Shown: positions 45,593 to 58,525 of the stretch, one piece after another
Layout of the letters: the number at the start of each line of letters is the position of its first letter
How positions within the stretch are numbered: position 1 is the stretch's first letter
Assembly: GCA_032358255.1 (NCBI GenBank)
Contig: JAULBX010026163.1
Location: 124,001 to 188,000 of the forward strand
Source: Heterotrichella gracilis
Lineage: Eukaryota; Sar; Xanthophyceae; Tribonematales; Xanthonemataceae
Length of the DNA stretch: 64,000 bases
Direction of reading: 5' to 3'
Notes under the pieces: model-generated
Told to the model about the DNA's origin: nothing
The model's input: only the letters and a program-made list of their open reading frames with translations
Databases searched by the model: none
Made by a program: the position numbers and the translations under genes

Positions 45593-46742
45593 GATAAGTT
45601 TCTCTGGCCTCAGGCCGATTGTGGTGGTAGGAGTGGACCTGCATTTTGCTCTTTTTCGCTTTGTGCGCTGCATTTTTGCTTTTCTGCTTTTTGTAGACAT
45701 GCTTTTGCGCGTCGCCAAGTTGCAATCAACCGGCAATGCCCCATTTATATTCTCATATTCCACATACAGCTGTTGTTCTGTCTTTTGCCTTCGTTCCAAT
45801 TTGATTAAGGCCTTGCACATTTGTCCCTATGTCATGCACATCTGTACACATTCGGTGTATACATATATGGTGCACCTGTTGAGAGTACTGTACTTGGCTT
45901 AGTGTGAAGTAAGCAGGGCTTTTAATTAAGTCCAAGGCAGAAAACGCACCACGCAACTGAGCCTTTCTTCCTGCCTTGTGCTAGCGCCTTCTCAGGTTGC
46001 TCTGCATATATGCATATATATGCGTGTACTTTCAGCTTTCGGAGCTTAGCCTCTAGAGTCATGTCAGTAACGTTAAAAAAAAAAAAGCGGCACGTGCAAT
46101 ACAGTACAGTACTTCAAGGTTGGTGCAGCAAGATGGAGTGCAGCGCAAGCCCCAGGTCAACTCCCTTTGGCACTAGCTGGTGTAGTATGCCACGGGGTAC
46201 GTTTGGGTGGATCATCATATGGCAAATATTTGCACCGATAGTATTGCTGCGTGTTTGAATCATTTACTCAGTCTGACAACCACCCGCTGGCAGCTGAGCT
46301 GGACTGCAATAAACTGTTACAACCCTTGTATAGCTAGGGTACTTTCAGATTTCAAGCATGACATCCCATCTAGCACCAAATAGCTAAGAAGTACTCGTGA
46401 TAATACATGTCAGCCAACACATGCTAGTACCTGTACAGACATGTCCCCTAGGGTATTTCTTGTCCCCTAAATTTATACCAGAACGGACAATCAATGCTAC
46501 AGTAGTTACAGTGTCACAATACTCAAGATGTCCCCCATAGTTATTGCAAAATCTGCCGACGCTGCCCCGCAATTGCCAACACGCCACTTGACAAAAAAGA
46601 AAAGGAAAGCGGCGCCAAAGGCGCGCAATGCACTGCAGCTGCCAATCCTTGTGCTGCACTAGCTGTGCACACTCCATTGCTTGCTGGTGTGTTTTACATC
46701 GTAGCCTCCCCGTAAACCCCAGCGGTGCCCAAGGGGCGTATA
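45593..46742. other. 3' flank of the U-box gene, no gene recognised
   Basis: A pyrimidine-rich stretch follows the tRNA-like module; nothing coding is supported. Confidence 0.5.
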
Positions 46743-49700
46743 TCAATCAACATCCAACGATTCTGCAGAGAAATGGCCTCCGCAAGGGGTGTGTGACAGC
46801 GTCACAGCTGTGGGAAAGTTGGCGTCCAAGGGGGAGGCGGTATGCATGTGTAGGTGAAGGAGAACACACGGGGGGTGCCGGACTGGCGGGCCTCCCGGTC
46901 CAGGCGCTGAAGCAGGGTGCGGGCAGCCATCTGGGGGAGGAGGGGGGGTGACAGGGATTGAAGTTTTTAGGGTTAAGGTTCATGCGCTGTAGGAGGACCA
47001 ACAGCCCAAATGGACATGTTTTATAGTGGATCACACAATTGAAGTGTTGGAGAAGTGCCTTTGAGCCAATGACATGAATCATACAACATGCCCCAGGTAT
47101 AGGCACAATGTACACCCACTGTGGATCCCCGCCCATCCCCTCCCCTCGCCTCCACCCTCACCCCCCACCCCTCACCTGCGCCTTGGGCGGCAGCACCACC
47201 CCCTTCCCTCCCAGCAGCTCCAGCAGCCTCCCCCTCACTGCATCCCCCCCTTGGGCCTTGGCCTCTGCCTGCATGCGCTCCAGGGCCGCGCCATTGGTCG
47301 ACAGGTTGTGGAGGGCAGATAGGGCGGGGAGGAGGATGGCAGGGTTGGTGGAGGGGAGGAGCTGCGGGTGGGGGAATGGGGTGGTGAGGAAGGATGTATT
47401 TTGGTTCTTGTAAATAGTACGGTGTGCTTGATTGGGTGCTTTCATTTCCCAAACATCTTAGGGATGCTGTTTAGGGTTTGGGTTGTTGGTTGCCAGGTTG
47501 TGGCTGGCGGTGGAGGCGGGAGGAGCATGGATGCCCTCCACACCCAGCCCTCAGCCCCACACCCACCACACACAAACACCCAAAATGCAGACATCTCCTC
47601 CTTACCCACCCCATCGCCCCACCTGCAGCAGCGCCCCCACCGCCCCCGCCTGCACCACCGCCCCACTGGGGGTGTGGGGGCACATTGATGGGCCCCCCTT
47701 CCTCCCCCCAATCCCAAACAGGTTGCCCCCCCCCTTGGCCCCCGCACCACACTCTGCACAGGCGGCCTGCCTGGATGCCACCAAATGCGCCAGGGCGAGG
47801 GCGGCTAGGGTGCGGCTCTGGTCGCCTGCAGGGCAAAGGGGTCATAGGGTCATGCACTAGTTTTTTTTTTTTTTTTGTTTATTTGGATTCACATAATTAA
47901 AGGGAGGAACGCTGCAGGGTCCTAGGATTTACAGTCAGTCAGCCAAAACAGATGTCTTGGATCGGTCACCGCACCAGGGTCGCAGAGGCTAGCAAGGCTA
48001 GGGTTTGTAAGGGTTCTGCTGAACCATATTTCATACGCCACTCACATACTCACACCCTTCAACTTACACCCTAATTATGGGTTCTGCTATCCACCGCTTT
48101 TGCTAGGGTTTTGCTAGGGTATCTAGGGTTTTCCCCCCGCGCACCTCCCTCCCGCAGCATCTCCACCAGCCCCCCCACCACAGCCCCCCCACCCCCACCA
48201 GTCAGGGTGTGGCGGATGGCCTCTACCGCCCCCCCGCTGCCGGCCACCGCCCCCCCCTCCCCCCTTGATTCCTCGTGGCACACCTGGTGGATGAGGCCGG
48301 CTGCCATATCGTGGGCCATGGGGCTGTGAGACATGGGGCTGTGAGACAAGGGGGAAGTACATAAGTCAGTGCAATTTCCAGCATGGTAACTGTGAGTGGG
48401 TGCATGGATTTCAGACCCCTTCTTTCTAAGTGGAAAACAGTGGCATTGTGGGGTATTGCCTGCCCCAGCTCAGCAGCCAGGGATGAACTTCATGACGTGG
48501 CCAAATGGTGGCTGCTGCCGGCTGCCATGTCATGGGCCATGCGACTGTGGGACAAGGGGGTAAAGGCATGGAGAAATAGTAAGTGCATGCCCAGTGGTTT
48601 GAAGTCAACCCCCAAATCCTATGCGTGACTCCAGCCAAGCCTAGGGTTCTGTCCACCTGTGCACACATGCAGCTGATGCCCTATGCATGCTACCGCCTAC
48701 ATCTGTGTGAACCCTAAAACCCTGGTATAGGGTTTAGGGTTTTGCGCACCTGCCCTGTGCAAACATGCAGCTCAGGCCCGGCAGCAGTCCCGGGTTTGAA
48801 GCCAGCCCCACCACCGCCGCCGGGTGGGTTCCCCCTGTTTTGTGATCGTGCGCCACCTCCCACAGTAGCCAGGCGGCGTACTCCTGCCCCTACAATTGAA
48901 CAAACACATAAATAAGCAAACAAACATACACGAAAAATATATCCTTATTACCTTCAAGAATGGCATTGATTGATGGGATTTACCACGCATATGCTGATGA
49001 TGGCCCAGCATTACATAGGATTGTGCCTGGTGACTCGATGCGCAAGGGTGATGGGGCAGACAAACTTACCACTCCCTCACCAAAATATTAGCCCATTCCA
49101 AGCATAAACCTAGCCAAAAAAAGCCTTACCTGCCCCGCCACGCGCCCCATCGCCCCCAGCATCTCCTGCACAATCTCCCCCTGGTTGCCCCTGTTGCTCC
49201 ATAGCGCAAGGGTGGCGCGAGACGATAAAAACCTCCCCGAAGCGGAACCCTTGTCTAGGGCAACCGCCAGGGACCTGGGAACGCCAGTCCCGGGGGTGGT
49301 AAAGGATCCCAGGACATCCTCTGGCATCTTATCGGTGAGCATGTGGGTGAGCGCTGAGAGGGCCTCAGCCTGCAGGGTTTGGGGTTTTAGGGCTTTACTT
49401 TCAGCAAGAGGGGGCATGTGGCTGCGGCAGGTGTGGGTGGAGTCTCAAGCTGCTGTTTGATGTTGCAGCTGAAGCTAAGCGAATTCCTCAAAATGAATGG
49501 TATTTGACTGTAATTTGCTCAGCGATGCTCATTATGCCCATGACTTGAGACATGGCAGCAGAACTACACACAGAGCACAACTACACAGTCTGAACACGAA
49601 ATACCATCCATCCATGACATGGGTAATTACACCCGCTACGCACCTCGCCTGTCGACCCTCCGCTCGCCAGGCCCCGCATTGCTGCCAGGGGATTTGTGCC

Positions 49701-52700
49701 CCCCCCAGTGGCGGCCCCCGCGCGGCACATCTCGCTCAAAATGTCGATTTTCGTGTTCCAGTGGTGCCACCCCAGGGATGCCAGCGCCATGGCTGCGGCG
49801 TGGCGGGCTGGGGGGTTTGGAGAAAAGAGGAGGAACACCAATCGGGGCAGGCCTTGATGTTGTACCACCTGTAGGCAGAGGAGGTTTTTGTTAGGTAAGC
49901 TGGTCTAGTCAAAATGCAAAAGCATGCATGGGATTTGTCGCTCAAGGTGTTGCTTCTTGAGTGACGCATGGGGATTTGGTGTTCTCCACAAAAGCATGGG
50001 ATTAATTGGGCATGCAAACTATGTGATAGGGTCACAATAAAAAGCCAGGGACACTGCTGGAAGGGTGCCCCCCTCGTCCCCCACCACACACCCACCACCA
50101 TCATCACCCACCCACCTCCATGCATGCCCGCTCCCCCAGCTGCGCAACCCTCTTTAGGGCATTGGCAGCATGCCGCTGGCACTCCGGCTCACTGGGATCC
50201 GCCAAGCACCCCACCAGCAGCGCAACACCGCCACCTGTCACCAAGATAGATACCATAAATACATATGTATTGTAATTTGCTTGATCAATTAAGGCAACCA
50301 TATCTCTGTTGCTCTTAAACTTTCTTACTATCAGGTAAGCTGAAGCAAAAGCAATGTGCATGAGGAAAAGGCGGCATTGGTTTTAGAGGAAGTACCACAA
50401 AGGGGTGCGTATTACCCTCACCTGCCAGCACCTCCTCCCGACAGCTGGCATCGCTCGCCAGGTCAGCGAGCTGCCACACCAGGTAGGATAATATGGACTT
50501 GTAGGCGGTGGAGGAAACGTCCTCGGAGCGCAGCCGGGCTAGGGTTTCCTGAAGGAGCGGTAGGGTAATTAAATTGGGTGTGGATGGATGTAGGGGGCAA
50601 ATACGTCACTAAGGCCAGGATCTCTCGTGGAATTCCGGGAAAAAGGACCTGCTTGATCCTGGTTGTGCTATACCCTCGCAAGCCCCATAACCTAAACTCT
50701 AGGGACTTACCCTAGTCAGCGTCAGCTTGTCCGCCCCGACGGGCCGCTCCGCCGGGTTAGGGTACTGCCCAAAACCCTCCTGAGGCCCCTCCTCCCCCGC
50801 TGGAGATCCAGTCGCCCCCCCAAGTTGGGGGTACCCATACGCCCCCACTGCGTTTCCATACCCGTACCCCCCCAGAGGTTGCGTGAAGGAGCCGGTTGGG
50901 GTGTTAGGGTTTTCAAACGAGTAGGCGGTGACCCCCGAGGAAGGGGGGGCATCGTCCAGGCCCCCAGAAGGGGAGGTCGCTTCGAGGATGGTGGAGGGGT
51001 AGCGGGTGTGGTGCGCTTGGGGGGCACCTGCGGATAGGGTTTAGGGTTTTGGTTGGGGATAAGTTAGGGTTGGAAGGGTATTTAATTGGTATCAGGTGGC
51101 AAGAGCTGGGGCTGGTGGCGGGGCAGTTGTGGAGATGGGGAATTTCCTCAAGAGTTTTGGTAGCTTGTTATTTAGGGCTCGAGGGTTTGGGAGAAGCGCC
51201 TACGTCGACTCATGAGTCATTTAGTAATGACTAATAGAGGAATTTTGCCTCAGACCCTAAACCCTGAAGCCTACGCATTGCCCACAGTCAACAGCACAAC
51301 CCAATTCCCCCTTCAACCATTCCCCCACCCACTCACCCGCATCGCCACCCACACCCCCATCCTCCGACCGCGCCAGGGGGGTTTGGTACGCCGAAAAGGA
51401 GGGCAGGGAGGCCTCCCTCTCCTGGGTGGCGCTGGCGCGGGTCTTGAGGCGCACAAGCTTGCGGCGCGGGGGCTCGTTGATGTTCACCTGAAAGGAGGCA
51501 AATTGGATTGAATTAAGACCTGGTGGGGTTGCAGGATCCTCTGGTAATATCCCTGAAATTACAGCAAACAGTCGTTACAGGATTTTGGTAGATGGCAGTG
51601 TGGCTTTGAAAGAAAACTGATGCATGGGTGGTGCATGCCCGCATGGCTATATTTTTGATAACATAACAACACAGCGGTGAAAAGGGCTACACATGCCAAA
51701 AGGTTAGGTTTCTTTCTTTCTTGGCACATTGGTGCATCAGTCAATACCCACCTTGTGGCGCTCCGCCCATGAATAGATGAGGCTCTTGGGGATGTAGTTG
51801 GGCACCAGCTGGGTGAAATGCAGCTCGGTGCCAGTCAGGGGGCACATATTACTCTCTAGTAACATAATTTCCCCATCTTGTAGGGTCGCTGCAAGGGTTT
51901 TGGCAATGGTTTCCTAGGGTTTGGCACCCACCTTGTGCCGCTCCGCCCACGAGTATATGAGGCTCTTCAGGATATAGTTAGGCACTAGCTGGGTAGCGTG
52001 AAGCTCGGTGCCAGTCAGGGGGCACATGTACTCACTTTGAATAGGATTTCCCACTTCTAGGGTTTTGGCCAGAAGATCCTAGGGTTTCCAAGGGTTTTGC
52101 CCCCCACCTTGTGCCGCTCCGCCCACGAGTATATGAGGCTCTTGAGGATGTAGTTAGGCACCAGCTGGGTAGAGTGAAGCTCGGTGCCAGTCAAGGGGCA
52201 CATCCTACTCCCCTCCTCAAGCCATTTCTCGATGTTCTTGCGGTCGTAGGTTTGCCCTGTAATAGGAGCAACAGGCAGCAACAATGGGTTGTCACAAGTG
52301 GGATGTATCATGACAACCTTCTGCTGATGTGTCACTACCTGCAACCCAAGTGTACCGCCGCAAGGCGTACCATGAATGCATTTGTGATAGCACGTGTACT
52401 CATCTACATGATATAGATGAGTCACATGCACTCCAATTGAACAGCAAGGCCTGGCAAGGTGTTGTCAGTCAGCCATGCACATGCGGCGCCAAGCAATAAT
52501 GTGGTCCAGGCACTGCCATGTCATTTTGCCAAAATGGCGGCGCCGCTGCTTGTACATCCATGTCCCTTGCTGGAATCACGAGGAACAGCCTGGGTACTGT
52601 TAATGCTCACCTGTTTCCACCAGGATCACTGGATCTGACATGAGCTCCTCACTGATTGGACAGCACAGCTCCTCAGGGGGGAGCACGTCATGGGAGTGCT

Positions 52701-52839
52701 TTGGGGGAACTGGGGAGGGAACAGGGGTGGGGTGCTGTTCCGGGGAGGCAAGGGGGGGGAGGGGGATGCCGGCGGAGGGGGGGGAGGGGTCGGTGGGGGG
52801 TGGGGAGTCGGGAGGGGGCGGATCGCTGCCAGCGGTCAT
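46743..52839 (-). CDS. U-box/armadillo-repeat E3 ubiquitin ligase
   Basis: Thirteen exons: 52611-52839, 52108-52256, 51337-51487, 50711-51027, 50422-50548, 50116-50234, 49644-49868, 49130-49369, 48750-48889, 48145-48323, 47623-47825, 47176-47361, 46743-46931; 817 residues, all phases closing. A Pro-rich N-terminus (~55 residues) precedes a complete U-box at ~56-125 ([34 protein letters not shown]...CPLTGTEL...LVPNYILKSLIYSWAERH), which binds E2 enzymes without zinc. A Gly/Pro/Tyr-rich linker follows, then armadillo-type helices from ~330 (GGGVALLVGCLADPSEPECQRHAANALKRVAQLG; ARHAAAMALASLGW; ALHNLSTNGAALERM) for substrate binding. The layout matches plant PUB-ARM ligases; the target is unknown. 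Exon 10 has two tandem CTCACAGCCCCATG acceptors 15 bp apart, in frame. The ATG choice follows the Pro-rich open frame. Confidence 0.95.
47861..47876 (+). repeat. poly-T run
   Basis: Sixteen T in the intron just upstream (gene sense) of exon 47623-47825. Confidence 0.9.
48515..48560 (-). repeat. echo of the U-box gene exon 10 start
   Basis: Resembles the ACAGxCxCATGGCCCAxGA and GGCAGCCGGC codons of exon 48145-48323, ~190 bp upstream in gene sense. Confidence 0.7.
51750..52030 (-). repeat. two echoes of the U-box exon 2 end
   Basis: ~51750-51850 and ~51930-52030 are near-identical copies of MCPLTGTELH.TQLVPNYILKSLIYSWAERHK plus the donor; the intact copy is within 52108-52256. Both echoes are still open over this stretch but lack the acceptor half. 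Confidence 0.95.
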
Positions 52840-53996
52840 GGTGTGGGGTGGGGGTGGGGGCTGCGGGGTGTGGGGTGGTGGGGTGTCAGGGGTGCGCGAT
52901 ACATGGGGAGGGGTATCGCAGTGGGGAGGGAAGTTGCGCAGGGTTTTGGAATAGGTGATGCCAAGTGGCGGTGCACAAATGCGTTCAGCTGCGCTGATGC
53001 CAGAAGTGACTGAGAGGTGTATTGTGGCGGGGACACAGTACAATGGAGGCGCTACTGAGTATGCACATAACCAACCCCAGTGGGATAGGATATCTCAAGA
53101 TTGCATTGAAATGCATATAAAGCACCCCCCCACGTGGACAACTCTGAAGAGCCAAGTTTGCTATGCCACACTTGGAACTAACCAAGGAGGAGGGGTTTCT
53201 AGAAGCACGGCGCGTGAGAGGGCATGGAACGGTCCATGAAGCCCGGCATCCCAAAGTGTGGCGACGAATGCCACCACCGATGCAGGTGCCACCAAGTGAC
53301 CCAACACTAGTTAGCTCAATCGCAATGGAGGCACATGCATGGTGCCTAAACTGAACGGTGCACAGTCAAGGGCGGGCGGGCGCTGTAGCTGCATGCTCCC
53401 TATGTCCTCGGCACATGCACAGCGCATATGCATGCATTGCCCAACCCAACCCACCTCCTCCCTTGCCGTCACGCCTTTAGAAGCGCTCTCACTGCGTCCA
53501 CGAGCAGACAGACTGCAATTTGGTCCCTACGATGTTTCCTTAAGAGTGCCACAGCCGAAGACGGTCGGTACAAGGTTTCGTTGTCGACAACTACCGGATG
53601 CGATACGGCATGTCAAGGCAATACGAACAATCAGGGTTGCGTCGTTACCCAGTGAATACCACAGCCGGTGTGGGTTTTGATTTGTGCGTAATGAGGTGCA
53701 TGTCACCTGGGTTTAGTGCCTTTGTATGTTGCACTTTTGCCACAGCTCTGGTGAAGCACTGAGCAGGTGTCCTGCACCTGACAGCTTGCCACCTGGCGGT
53801 AACGCTGACATGGCATATGCATGCATGCTTGCGTTTGTAACGACGCTGCTTTGTGAACACCACTGTCGTTACATACAATTAAGTTTGAAACAAACTTAAC
53901 GAAAGCTTTCGCTAGCCTGCTGGGCTCGCAGGGTTACCACAATCAGCGTAGTAGGAAAGGGTCAGTCGGTAACATACCCCACCCCCGTACATATGC
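52840..53996. other. divergent intergenic region, U-box / CENP-B-like
   Basis: Should contain both promoters. The minus-strand frame continues open above 52839 but without a further ATG. No other gene recognised. Confidence 0.5.
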
Positions 53997-56578
53997 ATGG
54001 AGGGGTATCGGGTGCCCCCAAAGCCACCAGCCAAGCGGCTGCAGCTGAGCGTGCAAAGCAAGAAAGCCATATGTGACCTACGGGCCTCGAACCCATGGCT
54101 CACGCAGGAGGACCTGGTGGTGCTTATCTGGCGCAGGCTGGGGCTGGACCTTGCCCGGGGTACCCTGGTGGGGGTGCTCAAGGATGCTGCCAAGTGGGAG
54201 CAGCTGGATAGGGCGCAGGTGGGTGGGTGTAGGATGCAAGCATTCCCGCCAGTTTAGCAGGATATGTTACAAGGTGAGCGCTCGCGGTTTAGCCTTGCAT
54301 ACAGGTGCCTTGCTCGCAGTAAGAAACATGGCCTCCAACCCTAAACCCAAAATACCCTTGTGGGGTTCCTCAAGGTCGCTGCCAAGTGGGAGCAGCCTGG
54401 ATAGGGCGCAGGTGGGTGGGCGGTAACATATATAGGAAGGTTGAAAGTCAACCTTTTTGTGCTTATAGGGTGCAGGCGGGTCTGTACTGACACTGCTCAT
54501 ACCGTTGGTGCCCCCAGGAACTACAGTCTAACTTCTAGTATAAGCGCGTGAAACCCTACAACCCTAAACCCTCGTGGGGTTCCTCTGCCAAGTGGGAGCA
54601 GCTGGATAAGGCGCAGGTGGGTGGTGTTGCTGGTTATATGGCAAGATTTGGCAGTCAGTCTTCCAATCATACGGGTCTGTTCTGTTTCAAGCAGGGTTCC
54701 TGACATAGGTCGTACCATTGCATGCCCGCACTGACTAAATCCCCATCTCCACACCCTGCACCCTATACTCTTGTGGGGTCTCAAGGACGGAAGGTTCAGG
54801 AACTGGCCGCCTGAGAAGCTCCGCAGCGCAAAGTACCCGATAACGTACCGATACAGTACCCAGCTGGCACCGGCACTGCTCCGGCGGCGCCAGCAGTGCA
54901 CTCCATAGCCCAGCCAAACCCCACGAAACCCTACCAAAACCCTACTGGACATGCCCCTAGCTGGGAGTGGCACGTGCTCCTGTGTACTAGCAGGCCAGCG
55001 CCAGCGATGCACTCCATAGCCCCACAAACCCTACCAATACCGTACCAAACCCACAAAACCCTACCAAAACCCTACCAAAACCCTAGAAACCCTGCTAGAC
55101 ATAACACCAGCGTGACAGTGGTTCATGCTGCCGCAGGTGACTTCAAAGAAGCTGCGCAGCGCAAAATTCCCGCAACTGGAGCAGGCTTTATTCCTGTGGT
55201 ACCAGCAGGCCAGGGGTGCACCAGGGCAAGCATATTCAGCCATACCCTGTCAAACCCTACCAGACCCAACCCTTCACAAATGCAGAACGATATTATTATT
55301 TTCAGTCCAATGATTGACACACAGGTACCCTGATCTTGCACACCATGATCAGCGATTATTACATGCCCTGCAGGTGACTTCCAAGAAGCTGCGCAGCGTA
55401 AAGTACCCGCAACTAGAGCAGGCGCTGCACCTGTGGTACCAGCAGGCCAGGGGTGCAGCAGCCACCAGCAACACCCTGTCGGACGCCCGCCTGCTGGCCC
55501 AGGCACAGACCCTGGCTAAGGGTTTCCCTGACATCCCCGACGCAACAGGTGAGGCCAATCTTAACTCTCCTCAGTTTTTGCTTAGAGGGGATATGTAGAA
55601 GTGGTGGGTGGCCGTGGTATGTACCACGGTTGCCACTCGCGCAGAGAGGTGCCCTGCATTCCCCTCCAACGTTGTAATGCCAACATTTAATTTGTACTAC
55701 ATATACATCAGTACAAGATACATTTTGTATTATTCTAAAGTCTACTTAGTTACTTACGCAATATGATTTCTCCTGCAGAGCTTAGTGCTGGCTGGCTGCA
55801 ACGCTTCAAGCAGCGCCACCACATAAGCACCGCTGCCAGGCAGGCGCATGCGCAGCATGCAGCGGGTGAGCCCAGTACCGGCGAGCCCAGCATCAGTGGT
55901 GACACAGGCGTAGGTGGCGGCACCAGGGCGCTGCCAGAGGGCTCAACCAGGCATGGGCATGTGCAGCGTACAGCTGGTGGGCCCAGTACTGGCGAGCCCA
56001 GCACCAGTGGCGGCGCTGCGGGATTGGCTGGCATCCAGGGGGTGCTTCCTCAACCGCCCCCCCGGGAGGCCAGCAACAGCGCCACCAGCCGTGCTCAGGT
56101 GCAGCCCGCGGTGGGTGTGCCCAGTGGACTGCCAGGTGGCGACCCAGGCTTAGGCGGCACCCAAGGGGTGGTGCCGGAGGGCAACGGCGTGGACCCCCCT
56201 GCTGCGCACGTGTTGGTTGCCGAGGCGTTGGAGGTAGAGACTGTGGTGGGGGTGCGGGGGGATGCGGCGGGGCAGAAGAGTGCAGAGGCTGTGGTGGGGG
56301 CTGTGGTGGGGGCAGCGGGGGTGGAGAGTGCGGAGGAGCAGGGGAGTGACAGGGATGATGATGATGGTTTGGTGTACCCCAATGACGTGCAACCCCCGGT
56401 GGTGTCCCTGGCCCAAGCGCGGTTTTGCGCTGAACAGCTGATGCAGTTTGTGCAGGGCCAGCCCCACTACCCGGTGGAGTTCCAGCACTGGATGAGTAGG
56501 ATACAGGGCCAGATAGACAGCGACCTCGCCGCTAGGCTGCTGTCACAGCGAGCGCAAACCCTAAACCCTAAACCATGA
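53997..56578 (+). CDS. CENP-B/pogo-type DNA-binding protein lacking DDE domain
   Basis: Three exons: 53997-54218, 55374-55548, 55779-56578; 398 residues, phases 0 and 1. Residues ~12-74 are a CENP-B N-terminal helix-turn-helix (KRLQLSVQSKKAICDLRASNPWLTQEDLVVLI...GTLVGVLKDAAKWEQL). Residues ~75-150 are a second HTH of CENPB/Tnp_Tc5 type (LRSVKYPQLEQALHLWYQQAR...LAQAQTLAKGFPD...SAGWLQRFKQRHHIS). The usual DDE transposase domain of pogo/Tigger elements is absent. Instead there is a Gly/Pro/Ser-rich region, an acidic patch (SDRDDDDG) and a short helical end (VSLAQARFCAEQLMQFVQ), similar in place to the C-terminal helices of domesticated CENP-B relatives. A host chromatin or transcription factor derived from a transposase is inferred. 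The last codons read through CCCTAAACCCTAAA. The start is the second of two ATGs 4 bp apart. Confidence 0.85.
54355..54622 (+). repeat. two echoes of the CENP-B-like exon 1 end
   Basis: ~54355-54422 and ~54570-54622 repeat the AAKWEQLDRAQ codons and the GTGGGTGG donor of exon 53997-54218; both have lost frame. Confidence 0.9.
54790..55250 (+). repeat. echoes of CENP-B-like exon 2
   Basis: ~55130-55250 is a close copy of the start of exon 55374-55548 (VTSKKLRSAKFPQLEQALFLWYQQARGAP) with a good acceptor. ~54790-54905 and ~54985-55020 are decayed fragments. Confidence 0.9.
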
Positions 56579-58525
56579 ACTCAAGGCGTGCGCACACCCT
56601 GCTGCACCACCCGTGGTGGCGGTGCTTGTCTGTTCCTTTGTTTGGTTGTTTGTTCTTTGGGAGTACGCGGTTTTCCAGGCCACCAGCCGATTGCAACTGC
56701 CCAACTTTATTGTAGATATGGCGTCTGTTTTGTTTTCGTTTCATGTCATTGTAGAGTGTTGCCGGGCCAGTGCTTTAGCGACAGACTATCAGTGTTACCA
56801 TGTCGCTACACTCCCGCCACAACGCATGCAAACCACCCGCTCCACCGTCCTTGATCACTACGTTTACCTGATAGGGCAGTGCTTTCTTGTATGCTTGAAG
56901 TGCACGGTTTTCCAGGCCACTTAGCTGTTTGGCCTGTGCAGGACCCCACTCCACCCTCCTGGTTGTGAAGGTATCATGGGCCAGATTGGCCTCAGCACTA
57001 GACGCCCACGACGCACGCAACCGGTGGACACACTATACCCAGCTTGTACCAGTACTAAATCGGTCTAGTTAAAGAGGCCCCTCGTAGCCTACGCATGCAT
57101 GTTCTTGCATGCATGCGCCGTGTGTCCGTGGGAGACAGGTGGATAGGTCACGGGCGACCAATGCTGCAATACTTACAGTTTTGTTGGTTGGTTTCGTGCT
57201 TTGTAAGAAGCTGCTAGGCCTGTGCTTTGTGTTTATGGTGTGTCACAAAAGGTTTTGAACTGCATATTGTACTACCCCTTGAAATCCACCAACACCTTTT
57301 TTTGAAGTTTGAAAATAGCCAGGTTGTCAACGCTAGGGGAAACCAGCAGTGAAGCGACCCAAGAGCGTTCAATATCCAAACTGCGAGCTATCTAAAGTGA
57401 ACTTGACACACACGCCGCCTCACGTCAGTCAAGCACACCTCTCACAACACCGCGCACATTTCAGACAGACAGTGCCCCAACGAAACAGCGGTTGACTAGT
57501 CAAGATACCAGCAGCGGGAGTGCACCCATTCTGGACACGCCAACGGAGCAGGTAAACACCCTTCCGCTGGTGCGATACCTCGCAAAGGCTAGGTCCGACG
57601 TGCGGCGTTTGTAACTATATAGCTACGATGTGCGGACTCACACACTTGGCTGTGATGGGTGGGGGGGCGTGGGGCGGCGGTGGGGTACACTATTCTGAAC
57701 GATAGCCTGCTGCGGATGTGCAGATACGAGGTCTTGTTTTCTGTTCCCCTCATGGGTGCATCAGTGTGCGAGGTGGGCTCTAGTGTCCAGTTGGGCGCGC
57801 ATGTATGCATGCATTACCACCTGGGTTTGAAGTTGTGCACTCGTGCGAATAATAGGATTATTGTTGGCATTGCACCTCACAGCAGCCAACATCCTCATTT
57901 TTGGAAGGTGGGTATCGACAGCTTGCCCATCTTTGCGTGATTGGGTCTGGGCAGGCTCGGGGAGCCTTTCTTCAGTTGTTCACATGAGGAGAGGGTTTGA
58001 TGCCATACTTGCACTGACTGGTCAATGCCTGGTCACACACGACTTAGACAGGTGCATAGCACGCGAAAATATGCAGAGGGTACACGCATGGACTCATACG
58101 CTATACATCCAGAGCCTTGTTGACAAAGGCACAGACGCCCACCCACCACCCACACACTTACCTATGGTGCCCCCCCCACACAACCCCCACCCTCCCACAC
58201 ACACACCTGGAGGCGCACTGCCACAGGAAAACACATGTAGGCAGAGAGGTTCAGGCACACGCACATGGGTCACCAGCGCCAATACCGTTTAAGCCGCAAA
58301 CCACCACGACCATGTGCTGTAAACCCTAAACCCTAAAACCGTACAAGCTGCAAACCACCATGACCATGTGCCATAAAGCCTAAACCCTAAATCACCCCTC
58401 CCTTCTAACATCCCATCCTCCACCTCGCGCAGCGCCTGCCCCCCATGGACCACCCCTGAAACCCGGTCAGGGCACCTGACCACATAAACCCCAGCATAGG
58501 GTTTTGCTGGGCACCACCGGCAGCC
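56579..58525. other. intergenic, no gene recognised
   Basis: No coding sequence I can support between the CENP-B-like stop and the next ATG; the second half includes the promoter of the coiled-coil gene. Confidence 0.5.
58291..58400 (+). repeat. short tandem repeat with CCCTAAA tails
   Basis: Two ~50-bp units (GCAAACCACCA.GACCATGTG...AAACCCTAAA) lie in the 5' flank of the coiled-coil gene. Confidence 0.85.
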
